Origin: Ktedonobacter racemifer DSM 44963
GTDB taxonomy: Bacteria; Chloroflexota; Ktedonobacteria; Ktedonobacterales; Ktedonobacteraceae
NCBI RefSeq assembly: GCF_000178855.1
Contig: NZ_ADVG01000004.1
Location: 2,649,223-2,713,222, forward strand
Direction: 5' to 3'
DNA: 64,000 bases
Below the pieces are notes generated by a model. It worked only from the letters and a program-made list of their open reading frames with translations. It made no database searches and was not told where the DNA came from. The translations under genes and the position numbers were made by a program. Shown piece after piece: positions 42,079 to 52,354 of this stretch (the first letter of the stretch is position 1; each line of letters starts with the position of its first letter).

Positions 42079-43385
42079 CAGGGTTTCTCAAAAGTCTGGT
42101 GAGGGGTGAAAAAGAAGAGTCAATCCAGTAGAATGCATGACATCAAAAAACACAGCATTCAAGGAGTGACTCAGCATGGACTATACAACATTGCTGGAAG
42201 AAAACAAGGGGGAGCCCGTCTGCTCGTCGAGACAGATGCAATCCCTGTATCAGGTTTGTCACCATCTGAGAGACGGAAGAAAAGCACGAGGAAGGCAATA
42301 TGACCTCGCGGGGGTGCTGCTGGTGGTCGTCCTGGCAAAATTGGCGGGGATGAGCAGCCTGCTAGCAGCAAGTGAATGGGCAAAGGATCAGGAAAAGGTC
42401 ATCCGCGCGAATGTGAACCTTTCCTGGAAACGGATGCCTTGTGCCAATACCTACAGCTACGTCCTGGCACGCTTAGACAGTCAACAGGTCAATGCTCATC
42501 TGGCCGCGTGGTTTGTGCGCCAGATGAGCCACCAGCGAGAAGGAGAGCCAGACGACCAGCACGTCCATCTGGCCATTGATGGCAAAGCGCTCAAAAGCAC
42601 TGGGGAGCAGGCATATGGAGGAGAGCATCCCCAACAACATCTTCTGCATATTTATGAAGCAGAAACGGGTGTGGTCCTCCAGCAGATCCCCATTGGCTCT
42701 AAGACGAATGAGGTTGGCGCGCTCAAACCGTTTCTGACCGAGGTGACATGTAAAGGGCGAGTGATCACCGTTGATGCGGCGCAAAGCTATCACGAGATGA
42801 CTCGGCTGGTGCGCACGAGCTGGAGGGGAGGTGATTCTCATCATCAAGGACAATACACCTGTTGCTCGCGCGGACCTCGAACTGTTTTTTGAAGACCCGC
42901 AAGCAGATCAGAGCACCTGGCAATCGTATACTCAGCTTGACAAGGGCCATGGTCGTCTGGAACGTCGCTCGATTATGAGCAGTCCCGATCTCAATGGCTT
43001 GTTCTTCAAGGATTGGGGCGAGATTGGACAGGTCTTTCGCTTACAGCGCGAACGAACGATCAAAGGGAAGCACAGTTGCGAGGTTCGCTACGGGTTAACA
43101 ACGCTTTCTCTGAGGCATTGTCCTCCAGAACGTCTTCTGCACTACCTTCGAGCACACTGGAAGGTGGAGAATCATCTCCACTGGCATCGAGATGCCACCC
43201 TTGGGGAGGACCGTTGCCGAGTCCGCTTCATTCCGGTGATGGAAATGCTGGCCGTGCTCAATAACGTGGTTCTTTCTCTCATGCACCTGCACCGGGTTTC
43301 CACCGTCGCTCGCCAGCTTCGTCGTTTTGCCTCTCATCCAGAGGAGGCTCTTGCTTGGTTGCTTCAGGACTTTTGAGAAACCCTG
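42079..43385 (+). mobile_element. ISAs1-type element with 10-bp direct repeats, 1,307 bp
   Basis: Inverted ends CAGGGTTTCTCAAAAGTC / GACTTTTGAGAAACCCTG, flanked by a 10-bp direct repeat CTCCCCTCAC (42069-42078, 43386-43395). The perfect repeat points to recent insertion, although the transposase has a frameshift. Confidence 0.9.
42176..43376 (+). pseudogene. ISAs1-family transposase with one frameshift
   Basis: Frame 1 (42176-42892) holds YDLAGVLLVVVLAKLAGMSS, HLAIDGKALKST (first Asp) and GRVITVDAAQSYHEM (second Asp). Frame 2 (42831-43376) continues with LIIKDNTPVARADLELFFED, then LRAHWKVENHLHWHRDATLG (catalytic Glu) and EDRCRVR. A 1-base change near 42825 separates them. It is a relative of the intact copy at 62551-63744. 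Confidence 0.88.
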
Positions 43386-43451
43386 CTCCCCTCACTTACG
43401 TATCTAGACATAGACTCCGCAGTATGGTAGATTCTTGGGAGGAGGTGCAGA

Positions 43452-43847
43452 GTGAAAAAGAAGCTCAGACGGATTGTCGTGCAAGGCCAAACCTATCTCT
43501 GGAAATTCACGCCGGGCTACGTGGCGACGCAGGATCCAGCCAATCCCTGGCAGTGCCATGACCATTTTACCGCCTACCTGCTTGAAGCGAAAAACAGCCC
43601 TCTCCACATCTCTTTTCGCACCTGGGAAGACCCCATAGTAGGAGGTCCACTGCGAACTGGCTTGCCACTTGACCTTACGGATCTACAATCGGGATACCAA
43701 TCGGATGTCCCTGGCATCAATCTTCACACGCCCAAACACGCAGCCTGGCTCATTCGCCAGGCATTACAAACAGGCTGGCAGCCTGAGCGCAGCACAAAGC
43801 CATTTGTCGTCGAACAGGGTGTCGAGTGGCTCATGCAGAGGAGTTGA
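43452..43847 (+). CDS. Hypothetical protein in front of a transposase pair
   Basis: A 131-aa protein starting with GTG behind GGGAGGAGG. The sequence looks like one folded alpha/beta domain (RIVVQGQTYLWKFTPGY, CHDHFTAYLLEAKNSPLHIS, KHAAWLIRQALQTGWQPER). No known motif is seen. It ends four bases before orfA of the transposase pair and on the same strand, so it may be part of that mobile unit. Confidence 0.6.
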   Translation: MKKKLRRIVVQGQTYLWKFTPGYVATQDPANPWQCHDHFTAYLLEAKNSPLHISFRTWEDPIVGGPLRTGLPLDLTDLQSGYQSDVPGINLHTPKHAAWLIRQALQTGWQPERSTKPFVVEQGVEWLMQRS

Positions 43848-43851
43848 TCAG

Positions 43852-44304
43852 ATGGAGAAGGAGCACAACGCGGCAAACATGGCTAGACACCAACGCCAAG
43901 CAGCCAGAGAACAATTGGTGACAACCATGCTGGAGGGCCACACCTTTCGGCAGATCAGCGCAAGCACTCCAACGCCACTGAAACGAGCGATGGCGTACCG
44001 TTTACTTCATGCTGTTCGTACCAAAGGGGAAAGCGCTTTGCAGGATGGGCGACATGGTCATCCGTCGAAACTACGTGGAGAGGCACGTGCTTTTCTCGAA
44101 GCCTGCTGCCGAGAGGCTCCTTGTACACCGAGTTCCACTCTTCAGGTCGCTCTGCGAGAGCGTTTTGATCTCCAGGTGAGTGTGAGCCAAATCAACCGTG
44201 TCCGGGCCGATCTTGGCGTCAGTAATCCTTCCAAGCGATCACCGCAAGAAAAAAAACGGAAGCAGGGACTTCTTCGTCAGAACCAGAGTGGCAAGAAGGC
44301 GTAG
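43852..44304 (+). CDS. Transposase upstream frame (helix-turn-helix orfA)
   Basis: A 150-aa DNA-binding protein: a helix-turn-helix at residues 25-65 (QLVTTMLEGHTFRQISASTP), a second at 95-130 (REAPCTPSSTLQVALRERFD), in the pattern of two-part transposases. A run of eight A at 44249-44256 lies near the end. A -1 shift there opens the orfB frame via KKTEAGTSSSEPEWQEGVGG, giving one long protein. Confidence 0.75.
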   Translation: MEKEHNAANMARHQRQAAREQLVTTMLEGHTFRQISASTPTPLKRAMAYRLLHAVRTKGESALQDGRHGHPSKLRGEARAFLEACCREAPCTPSSTLQVALRERFDLQVSVSQINRVRADLGVSNPSKRSPQEKKRKQGLLRQNQSGKKA

Positions 44305-44312
44305 GCGGCCTG

Positions 44313-45850
44313 TTGTTGTTGGCGGCTGTTCAGGAAACCAAACTGCTTTTCTGTCTGGAGACAGCTCTTACGCCTAACCTCTCCACGGCCGCTCCATCAC
44401 TCCGTGTCGCCCGAAGCCGACCTGTGACTCTGCGTTGCCTCTTGCTCACCCTCCTGTTCCTGCAAGTGGTAGGACTCAGACGAACCTGGGATTTGCGCGG
44501 CTACACCGGCCAGGCGTTGGCAAGGCTTTCGGGACGGCATCGGGCCTACGGCTACCGCCATACCGAGCGGTTTCTGGCCGAGCTGGCCACTGTTGAAGCC
44601 AATGTTCCTCTCACTGAAGCTCTGGCACGCTGGACCGCTTCGCTATGGAAGTTAGAGCCACAGGAGCAAGAGACACCTACGTCCGTCTTTTACGTCGATG
44701 GGCACCGCAAGCCGGTCTATGCCGATGCGCTGATTCCACGCGGACTGATTGGACGTACGGGAAAAGTCCTGGGATGTCGCGCTCTTGTGGTCTTGCACGA
44801 TCAGGAATGTCATCCCTTGCTCGTCACCACGCACCGGGGGGACCAGCATCTGACGATTGGGCTGCCAGCCATTTTTGCTCACTACGAGCAAGCGGCTGGG
44901 ATGGCTCGCTCCAAGCGCATTGTCGTGGATCGTGAGGGCATGGCGGCTGAATTCCTGGCAGCATTGGCAAATGAAGGGCAGACAGTGGTAACGGTGCTGC
45001 GAACCGATCAATATACTGGAGTGGAGTCGTTCCGGCAAGTTGGAGAGTTTGTCCCTTTGCAGACAAATCGACAAGGCCAGGTGATCCGAGAGGTGGCACT
45101 CGCGCGCTTCGGCCTGCCCTTGCCTAACCACCCTGGACAAGAGTTAGAGGTGCGGGTAGCGCTGATCCGTGACTGGCGCCGTCTGGTTCCCAAAGCACCA
45201 TCATCAGAGGAGAACGACCGACCTCTGCGCTGGGATCAGAACCCCGATGGGACGCATGAGTACTGGTTAGACGAGGGCTGGCAGGCCACGCCTTTGTCTG
45301 CACAACCAACCGAGCCGAAACTGATTCCTATTGTGACGACAGCAACAGAAGCAGATGCAGCGGAACTGGTGCATACCTACACTCGACGGTGGCCTGCTCA
45401 AGAGAATGCTATTCGAGATTGGCTTATCCCGCTTGGCATCGATACCAATCATGGCTATGCAAAAACCGTCGTCGCCAACTCTGAAGTGACGAAAAAGCGA
45501 GAAGCGTTGCAAAAACGGCTTGAGAACGTGCAGCGGTGGACAGATGGAGCTCGCAAGCGTATGCACAACGCGAGTAAGCTGTACCGGAAACGTTGTCAAC
45601 AGACGAAAGAACGAGCCGACATGCTCTATCGCGTCCTTAACGAGCATCAAATGGAGATGGAGCAGCAAGGCGTCGAGCACTGGCTTCGGCACAAAACGAT
45701 CAAAGAGGAGAAGGCTGGGGCTGATGCCGAAATTGAGGAGTACCAGCAGCGCCAGTGGAAAGCCTATCACACCAGCAACAAGGAGTTTGCGAAGTGCGAG
45801 AAGTACTGTAGAGAACAACGTGAGTTACTCCGAGCACTTGAGGATCTAGA
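44313..45850 (+). CDS. DDE transposase orfB, exon 1 (interrupted by group II intron)
   Basis: Catalytic candidates are Asp in SVFYVDGHRKPVYADALIPR, Asp in KRIVVDREGMAAEFLAAL and Glu in RRWPAQENAIRDWLIPLGID. A long coiled coil follows (EALQKRLENVQRWTDG onward). At 45850 the gene is cut by a group II intron lying antisense. Joined to 49005-49371 it gives 1,905 bases in frame (634 aa) reading LRALEDLERQEREMYELDNH. As the intron is antisense to this gene it cannot splice out of the transposase message, so the gene is inactivated. The present frame stops one codon into the intron at 45854. Confidence 0.8.
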
Positions 45851-45908
45851 ATGAAGTAGGGCACCAGCGAGGTTCCTCTCGGACCTTTTCTGTTGCCCCC
45901 TTCCCAAA

Positions 45909-45945
45909 CTGTACAGGCCCGTTTCCGAGCATACAGCTTTCCAGA
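45909..45945 (-). ncRNA. Domain V of the outer group II intron
   Basis: On the minus strand AGCTGTATG, CTCG-GAAA-CGGG and CCTGTACAGTT form the lower helix, a GAAA tetraloop stem and the bulged return strand, starting with the AGC triad of group II catalytic domains. It lies about 57 bases from the 3' boundary, as expected. Confidence 0.7.
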
Positions 45946-46133
45946 GGAAACCGGCCATAGCATCGGGAATAAGCAAGGTCTTATGCATTGCGCGGCCTTG
46001 CAACCCTACACAGTTCTGGCCTGCCCCTCCTGCCGCCCTTTGCCCTGCGATCGGATCTCCCGATCTCCCTGGTAGGTCGTCACTCCTACGACGTGAGGTA
46101 GGAGGCCAGGTCTTGATCACTCAAGAGCATCAA

Positions 46134-46171
46134 CCTCCCCCTCCCGAACCGTACGTGCAGCTTGTCACCGC
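46134..46171 (-). ncRNA. Domain V of the inner group II intron
   Basis: On the minus strand GAGCCGTATGCGGTGAC, AAGCTGCACGTACGGTTC closely matches the bacterial domain V consensus. The usual GAAA loop reads GACAA, one base longer. The RT stop codon lies inside it. Confidence 0.82.
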
Positions 46172-48054
46172 ATACGGCTCTCACGGAATCTCCTACGTTG
46201 TACTGATTCGTACGGGTTGTATGCCAGATCAGAGAGACGTATTCCACTGTAGTCGCCTCGATGGATCTTCTGATGGCATTCTGAACAGACAGGGATCTGT
46301 TTTCGATTCATCAGTTGTAATATGGCGTTGATGCCGGCTGGTTTTTTCGCGCCAGTTTTCCGAATATGGCGGACATGGTGCATTTCTACTTGCTCAGAAC
46401 TGCTACAAATACAGCATGGCATTCCCAATTTTGAGCGTGATCGCAATTTCATGCTCCATCGGAGCTGATCGACTGTCGCTTGGTTGATTTGAAAACCGTT
46501 CCGTTGCTTTTTCCAGTCGCTGTTGTTGTAGAATGCGACCTGACGATCTCGTTTCCCATCTTTTGCTTTGATGGTAACGGTAGGAGTTTTCCCAAAGCGC
46601 TTGAAAACTTGGCGCACTGAGCACTTGTATTTCGCTGCCAGCGTGTGAGCAAGTGAGAACTTGAGAATGTATTGGATACGTATCAGGTGTGAAAAGTTGT
46701 CCGCGAAGCGATAGTAGTTTTGTACTCCTCGATTGATGCCATTGTAGAGGGCGATGATTTGGTCTGCATCTAGATGTATCCATCCTAACTTGGTGGTGGG
46801 TTGTCCTAGTGCAGTGCAAAATCCTTTCGCATGGAGTTTCTTGATGAGCTCATCTCTGGGAGCCACCATAACTATTTCCCAGCCCGTTGAACGGCGTTTG
46901 ACAGGCCGTACGGAACCGTTGTTGGTCGTGACGACTCGTTGAATTCCTTCTCTTCCAATGGCTAGTCGAGTTCCAAGGAAGTGGGCCTGTTCTTTGCGTG
47001 CATGCGTGATTTTTGTCTTTTCCGCGCTCAAGGTGAGCTTGAGGCGTTGACTCAGGAAGGTTTTCAGTTCTTCCTTGACTTGTTCTGCAAGCTTTCGAGG
47101 TCCGCAGATCCCAACCAGCCAATCGTCCGCATACCTCAGATATTTGAGGCGGATGAAGTTAGGGTCATCCACGTCTACTGCTGGCATATTTCGGATTTGT
47201 CGTACTAATTCGCGGAATTCTTTTGTGCGTGTTGCTCCTTTCTTGACAAGGCGGAGTTTTTGTTCTGACAGTTTGTGGTAGAGGGGGTTTCGTCGTTTCC
47301 GTTTCCCGCCTCTCTCTACCTGTTTGCACATTTCTTCGACTTTTTCATCCAGTTCATGCAAGTACACGTTTGCAAGGATTGGGCTTGCCAGGCCGCCTTG
47401 CGGGGTTCCTGCCAGACTATCGTGTCTCGCTTCTCGTAGGTCTAAGTATCCTGCCCGCAGGAGCTTCCATATGAGATTGAGAAAGCGCTCGTCTCGAATC
47501 TTCTTGCGAAGGAGGCTCACTAACACGCCGTGGTCGATCGCGTCGAAGCAGGATTGAATATCTCCCTCCAAAAACCAGTTGATGGCCGGCCATTTCCCGC
47601 GAATCTCCCGTAGCGCTGTGTGACAACTGCGGTTCGGGCGGAAGCCGTGGCTGGTTTCGTGAAAGTATGGTCCCTTTGGGCTATCATAGATGCATTCGAG
47701 AATGGTGCGGATCACCTCTTGCACGATTTTATCGCGCGTGGAGGGGATTCCTAACTTTCTCTTCTTTCCGTTGGGTTTTGGCAGATAGACCGTTCGGACC
47801 GGTTTGAACTGAAATCGTTCCGTTCGCATCTCCTCGATGATGTGTTGGATCATGCACATGGAGATGCCGTCGATGGTTTTTCCATCCGTTCCTGGGGTCA
47901 TATTCCCTGGGGCTGATTTAATCCTTTCGTAGGCCAGAACGTACAAATCTTCTTTGTACATCAGGCGATAGAGGTTCGAGTTGATCCAGTTCCTGTCTGT
48001 ATTCAGTTGTCGTAGGCGCTCAAGTCTCTGTAAGGTCTTGTGTGACTCGTCCAA
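46165..48054 (-). CDS. ltrA: Group II intron reverse transcriptase / maturase with HNH domain
   Basis: A 629-aa multifunctional protein. RT blocks include VRTVYLPKPNGKKRKLGIPS, HGFRPNRSCHTALREI, FLEGDIQSCFDAIDH, TPQGGLASPILANVYLHELD and the active site YADDWLVGIC. The maturase domain X follows (about 440-530), then a C-terminal HNH endonuclease (CCICSSSEQVEMHHVRHIRK ... VCSECHQKIHRGDYSG). It splices its intron and copies it into DNA targets. It starts with TTG behind AAGGAGG and ends ESRMR inside domain V. It appears intact. Confidence 0.93.
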   Translation of the reverse strand: MDESHKTLQRLERLRQLNTDRNWINSNLYRLMYKEDLYVLAYERIKSAPGNMTPGTDGKTIDGISMCMIQHIIEEMRTERFQFKPVRTVYLPKPNGKKRKLGIPSTRDKIVQEVIRTILECIYDSPKGPYFHETSHGFRPNRSCHTALREIRGKWPAINWFLEGDIQSCFDAIDHGVLVSLLRKKIRDERFLNLIWKLLRAGYLDLREARHDSLAGTPQGGLASPILANVYLHELDEKVEEMCKQVERGGKRKRRNPLYHKLSEQKLRLVKKGATRTKEFRELVRQIRNMPAVDVDDPNFIRLKYLRYADDWLVGICGPRKLAEQVKEELKTFLSQRLKLTLSAEKTKITHARKEQAHFLGTRLAIGREGIQRVVTTNNGSVRPVKRRSTGWEIVMVAPRDELIKKLHAKGFCTALGQPTTKLGWIHLDADQIIALYNGINRGVQNYYRFADNFSHLIRIQYILKFSLAHTLAAKYKCSVRQVFKRFGKTPTVTIKAKDGKRDRQVAFYNNSDWKKQRNGFQINQATVDQLRWSMKLRSRSKLGMPCCICSSSEQVEMHHVRHIRKTGAKKPAGINAILQLMNRKQIPVCSECHQKIHRGDYSGIRLSDLAYNPYESVQRRRFRESRMR

Positions 48055-49004
48055 GTCAACCTCCTTAGAATTAAGCAGATTCCCTAGAGTCCTTCCTTCT
48101 CAACAAAAACTTTTGATGAGATAGTACTATGACTCCTCCGTGACCTTGGCCTTCACAGGCTGTAGGCCATCCCCAAGTTGCTCTAGAAGCCTCGCTTCGT
48201 GTTTTAGGTGTCCCGTCCGTCGTTTCCCGCTCCTTGCGGGCTGGTCTCGATGGGAGCTTTGCAGGGAAATATGAGCTTTCTCTACAACATCGAGCGCAGG
48301 CGATCATACCGTATCCTGCGGGCTGCCACTTTTCCCCCACGACTAGGTTTCAAACAATCCGGTCTTCACCACGCACGACCTCGCTGACTGACCTCTGGTT
48401 CGCGGTACTCGAACTTCACCAGCCTTGCTCACATCATGCTACTGTCCCCTCTCACCTTTCGGAGGAAGGTATCCCTGAACTCATTGTGAGCGCAGGTAAG
48501 ATGCTGCTTTAATCACCATGCTCCAGTGATGCCTTTTCCAAGGCAGAGACTTCTATGCCACATGGGCGCAATCATATGGCGGCTCTGTCACCATCTGCCT
48601 CGCGACAGGAAGGTGATCCCGTGGTACGTCGTTGTGATACGTGCTAGCTTGCTTTAGGGTCTCCACTCATCCCTTGATAGACCTCGTTGGTCCCCGTTCA
48701 CGCTCAGGGAATTGCCCCAGCCCACCGTTCATGCCGAGACAGAGCGTGACATCGGTTTCAAGCGTTTTTCCGATGGGTGCGCCCATTCACCCCGTCAGGA
48801 TTGGAGTTCAGGCAGTTTAGCTTTACCCATGGCAAGCGGGTCATACGGTAGCCCTGCTCTCTAACGCTTTCAAGCATGCCCCGCTTCCTCAGTCTGCTCT
48901 TGTCCCCTTCAACTTTCGCATCCAGGTAGACTGATAACCCAGAAATGTATTCCCTCATTTCTCCTGCTTCCAGCAGGGATACCACAACGCGCCTCACGGC
49001 GCAC

Positions 49005-49371
49005 ACGACAGGAGCGGGAAATGTACGAACTGGACAACCACAAAGATCAAGTGATGACGATCTTCAAGGTGGCTCTCGCGAATTTGGGTATATGGGTGCG
49101 TGATCACTATTTTCCAGTCGAGTACGCTCATGCAACTTGGCACCGCTTGCAGCCTTTTTTTCAGTTGCCGGGGCGCATCTTCTGGGGACGGGAGCGAGTT
49201 GAGGTCGAACTCAAGCGATTTAACGACCGCGCACTCAACCGAGATTTGGAAACGCTGTGTGCAAAGGTTGCTCAAGGACAGCCAAACTTACCAGATGGAC
49301 GCCATCTGATCTTTCGCCTGCAAGATTCAGGCATTCTACATCTAGATGCGCAAGAAAAGGAAGTGGCATGA
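49005..49371 (+). pseudogene. DDE transposase orfB, exon 2
   Basis: The displaced C-terminal 121 codons of the transposase at 44313-45850: NHKDQVMTIFKVALANLGIW, YAHATWHRLQPFFQLPGRIF, ALNRDLETLCAKVAQGQPNL. It has no start of its own apart from an internal ATG (49021). It joins exon 1 in frame when 45851-49004 is removed. Confidence 0.85.
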
Positions 49372-49381
49372 GATCCTGACA

Positions 49382-50555
49382 GGATGATAAGAAAGCAGCA
49401 GATGAACGGGCTAAGCTTGAAAGGAGCATTGCAGATGACAATCAGCGAGAAATCGCCTTGCAATCTTATCTCGACCGCATGTCAAAGCTGCTTCTCGAAG
49501 GGAATAAACTGCGTGAGTCAAAACCACGAGATGAGGTACGGACTATCGCACGAGCACTTACCTTGACCACGTTGAAAAAATTAGATGGGACACGCAAAGC
49601 AAGTTTACTGCTGTTCTTACATGAGTCATTTCTTATAAAGAAAGGTACAGGCAACATTATTGATTTATTAGGTGCTGATCTCAGGGGGGTAGAGAAACCT
49701 ATCAATTTCCCGGAGTCTAGTCTAAGAGGCACTAATATTAGTACAGATGAGAGCCTAACTGATTTGGCTGGGTCAAACCTAATGGGAGCTGACTTGAGTG
49801 AGGCAATGCTACATTCGGTTATCTTAAATAATGCCAAATTGAGTAATGCTATTTTCAAAAAAGCCGTTCTCAGCCATTCGAGTCTTCGGGGTGCTAACTT
49901 GCGAGAAGCTGATTTGGAAGGAGCATACTTACTTTCAGCCAAATTCAATAGGGCTGATTTGAGTGAGGCAAATCTTAACAATACGCAACTAGATAAAGCT
50001 GATCTGAGTGGAGCCAAATTAGCTAATGCCAAGTTAAGTGCGAGCTTATCAGAAGCCATCTTGATTGGAGCTGAACTAGTGAATACAGACCTAAGCAGAG
50101 CTAGTTTAATTAAAAGCGATTTAAGCAGAGCCTATTTATTCCAGGCCAAATTATGCAAGGCCCATTTGGACGATGCCAATCTCAGTAATACAGATTTGAG
50201 ATGGGCCGATTTGAGCGAAGCCTATCTCTGGGGCGCTAATCTCAATAACGCTGAGATCAACAACGCAAACTTACAGAGTGCTAACTTGAGTGAGGTCCAA
50301 TTGATTGAAGCTAATCTACGTGCAGCAAATCTAAGCAATTCCAGATTATTTCGAGCCAAATTAAATGGCGCGAAACTTAACAACGCTGATTTGACTAACG
50401 CCGATTTGACTCTAGCAGATCTGAGCAACGCAGACCTGAGCAACGCGAAGCTAGATGGAGCTATCTTAGATGGGGCTATTCGAGATGGAACCATTATCAC
50501 AGAGGAACAACTGAAAACTGTTGCATCATTAAACGATGTCTTTATCCCTAACTGA
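49382..50555 (+). CDS. Pentapeptide-repeat protein, N-terminus missing or displaced
   Basis: The frame is open from 49382 (DDKKAADERAKLERSIADDN) and has usable starts at 49458 (TTG, 365 aa). The first part is a charged coiled coil ending in a conserved block (LRESKPRDEVRTIARALTLT). Then follow about 45 pentapeptide units of A(D/N)Lxx type (SGANLREADLEGAYL-like), which fold into a right-handed quadrilateral beta-helix. Ktedonobacterial relatives usually start with membrane helices before the coiled coil, and these are absent here, probably cut off at the end of the mobile unit that stops near 49378. The function is unknown. Confidence 0.8.
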
Positions 50556-51742
50556 GAGGTATGTATAACTAGCCTCGCACTTTACCCACATAAGCCGCTC
50601 GACATTGATAACGTTCCTCTACGCGAATCGTCTGCCCAGGTTTTGATCCGCAAGGGGTAAAGCAAGATAGGAGTGAATGTAGGCTATCACTTGCAGAGAA
50701 AGTAGTTATTTCGAGAAGTGGGCAGAACAGAAGTACAGCCGCGACCTGGAGCAGATCTTTGGTATCAATGGAATAGATCACCCCTAAAATACATTAAGGA
50801 AGTGAAGCAAGCACAACAACCTCCTCTGGCAAAGGTCAATCTTGTTTGAAAAGGAACCATGTATGAGAGATAATGAGACGTGCAGACTATTCTGGCAAAA
50901 TCCAGCGTAATATGCTTCACAAATTGAAATTTGCAGGCCAGCCTGCTTTTCCTGCACCAATAACTTGTGATGCAAGTTCGATAAGAGCGATTGATCCGGG
51001 CATCGGTACATGCTCTTTGGAGTTATTTTCGACTCCAAATGCGTCTGTGAACCATATTCTGGCTCTTAGACTCGTTTGGTGATGTGGCTTGCACAGTCAA
51101 GAAGGCCCCTTGGCTCTTGCACCATCCACAAGAAGCATTTGCAGTGACTCTGGGCATTCTTCTCAGTTCCCAGGCTGATATGGTTCTCTTTTTTATCACC
51201 AAACGAGATACTGCTGGCGAACCCCTCTGAGCAGCTTTCTCAAGGGATGGGCAGCGAGCAGGGTGAGAATGTCCTTATGGAAGCAAGACAACGCTTCTTT
51301 TTACCTCAGCAGTTCACGCTCCATAGGCAAGCTTGCACTAGAACGTTTGAGCAAGAAAATTGATCTTTCCACCGATCGCATCGGTGATACATCTTGCGCC
51401 TGGCTTTGTCACCTCTCTTTCGAGGGTTCGCCAGCAGTATCTTCTGAGGTCTACACGACCTCATGCGGAGTGGTGCGTTTGCAACGCATGACGTTTCAAA
51501 GGAGCGGAAGACCCATTAGATGGTGGTGAAATTGTGCAATTATTTGAGGTAACCCCTGAGAGAGAAAAAGGGAGTGTATGGCCTACGGAGCGGTTTCTCC
51601 TCATGAGAGAGGGAAAAGATTACCTCAGATAATTCCCAAAAAAGTACCTCATCGAGTCCTCGCGTTTACATAATTCCTCTACAAAAAATGTCTCATTTTC
51701 ACCAAAAAGAAAAAAAGCATCACACATTGATGTCCGTATCCG
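50556..51742. other. Long interval without a convincing gene
   Basis: About 1.2 kb. A minus-strand piece at 50569-50690 (CGSKPGQTIRVEERYQCRAA) may be a gene remnant. The segment 51056-51222 holds end-like sequences of the IS1182-type element found at 56022-57830. A plus-strand frame at 51263-51529 has no recognised features. The AT-rich part before 51785 should hold the sigma factor promoter. Confidence 0.5.
51071..51207. repeat. MITE-like remnant with IS1182-type ends
   Basis: The inverted repeat CTCGTTTGGTGAT (51071-51083) / ATCACCAAACGAG (51195-51207). Just outside are TGGCTCTTAGA on the left and GATACTGCTGGCGAACC on the right, both matching the end region of the element at 56022-57830. 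It is a short non-autonomous or decayed copy. Confidence 0.6.
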
Positions 51743-51784
51743 ATGAATAAAGTGAGGGCTCAAAAACGAAGAGGAAATATATTG

Positions 51785-52354
51785 ATGCATCATAGACTAG
51801 GCACTTATTCTAACCGTGAAGAAATCGATATTGGCATCCTCTACCAGCGTCATGCACAGACAGTTCAGCGTTATTTGAATACACGTTTAACCATAAAAGA
51901 AGATGTAGAAGATCTTCTGGTAGAGGTGTTCATGGCCTCATTAAAGAATCCCGCGTTGCAAAACATGAGTTCTCATGAGCAATTAACATGGCTACTTCGA
52001 GTTGCGCGCAATAAAATGGTTGATCACTATCGTAGCAATCGCCGGTATAGAGATCAATCATCAATCGATGAGATCATCGGGGTCCTGGAGGAGGACAATA
52101 TCTATCAGTTACCAGAACAGTTAACGTTGCGCTATGAAGATTATGCTCGTCTAAGGACTCATATCAGAAAATTAAATGCTCTTCAACAGGAGGTGCTACA
52201 GCTACGCTTCGTATATGATATGCATTCAGTCGAAATCGGCAAGAGACTAAATAAAAATGCATCTGCTATTCGGGCGATATTAAGCCGCGCCTTAAATAAA
52301 TTGCGCTCGCTCTACGAACAGCAGCAGGAGGAGCAACATGAAGAAAAATCATGA
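51785..52354 (+). CDS. ECF-type RNA polymerase sigma factor
   Basis: A 189-aa sigma-70 family protein. Region 2 (residues 15-85) includes LYQRHAQTVQRYLNTRLTIK, EDVEDLLVEVFMAS and LLRVARNKMVDHYRSNRRY. Region 4 (125-180) includes LNALQQEVLQLRFVYDMHSV and EIGKRLNKNASAIRAILSRA. Start 51785 follows GAGGAAAT. The stop overlaps the next gene by 17 bp, which encodes its likely anti-sigma partner. Confidence 0.9.
   Translation: MHHRLGTYSNREEIDIGILYQRHAQTVQRYLNTRLTIKEDVEDLLVEVFMASLKNPALQNMSSHEQLTWLLRVARNKMVDHYRSNRRYRDQSSIDEIIGVLEEDNIYQLPEQLTLRYEDYARLRTHIRKLNALQQEVLQLRFVYDMHSVEIGKRLNKNASAIRAILSRALNKLRSLYEQQQEEQHEEKS

Larger units (their letters stand above)
46093..48376 (-). mobile_element. Inner group II intron carrying the RT gene (5' limit uncertain)
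   Basis: The 3' end after domains V and VI is placed at ...CTACCTCAC (46093). The only GUGYG-type start between the RT gene and the outer 5' end is GTGCG at 48376. That would leave just 320 bases for domains I-III, shorter than usual, so the real 5' end may be non-canonical and lie nearer 48.6 kb. The RT gene overlaps domain V, as in many bacterial introns. Confidence 0.5.
45851..49004 (-). mobile_element. Outer group II intron, antisense in a transposase gene
   Basis: The 5' end GTGCGCCGTGAGG (from 49004) fits the GUGYG consensus. The 3' end ...GCCCTACTTCAT (to 45851) fits the YAY-type end after domain VI. Removing exactly this interval restores the transposase frame. A domain V-like hairpin lies at about 45909-45945. 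The RT gene inside appears to belong to a second intron with its own domain V (46134-46171), so this looks like a twintron. Confidence 0.75.

Noticed and set aside
48376..48376. GTGCG as the definite 5' end of the inner intron
   Set aside because: It leaves only about 320 bases before the RT start, short for domains I-III, so it is kept only as a tentative limit.
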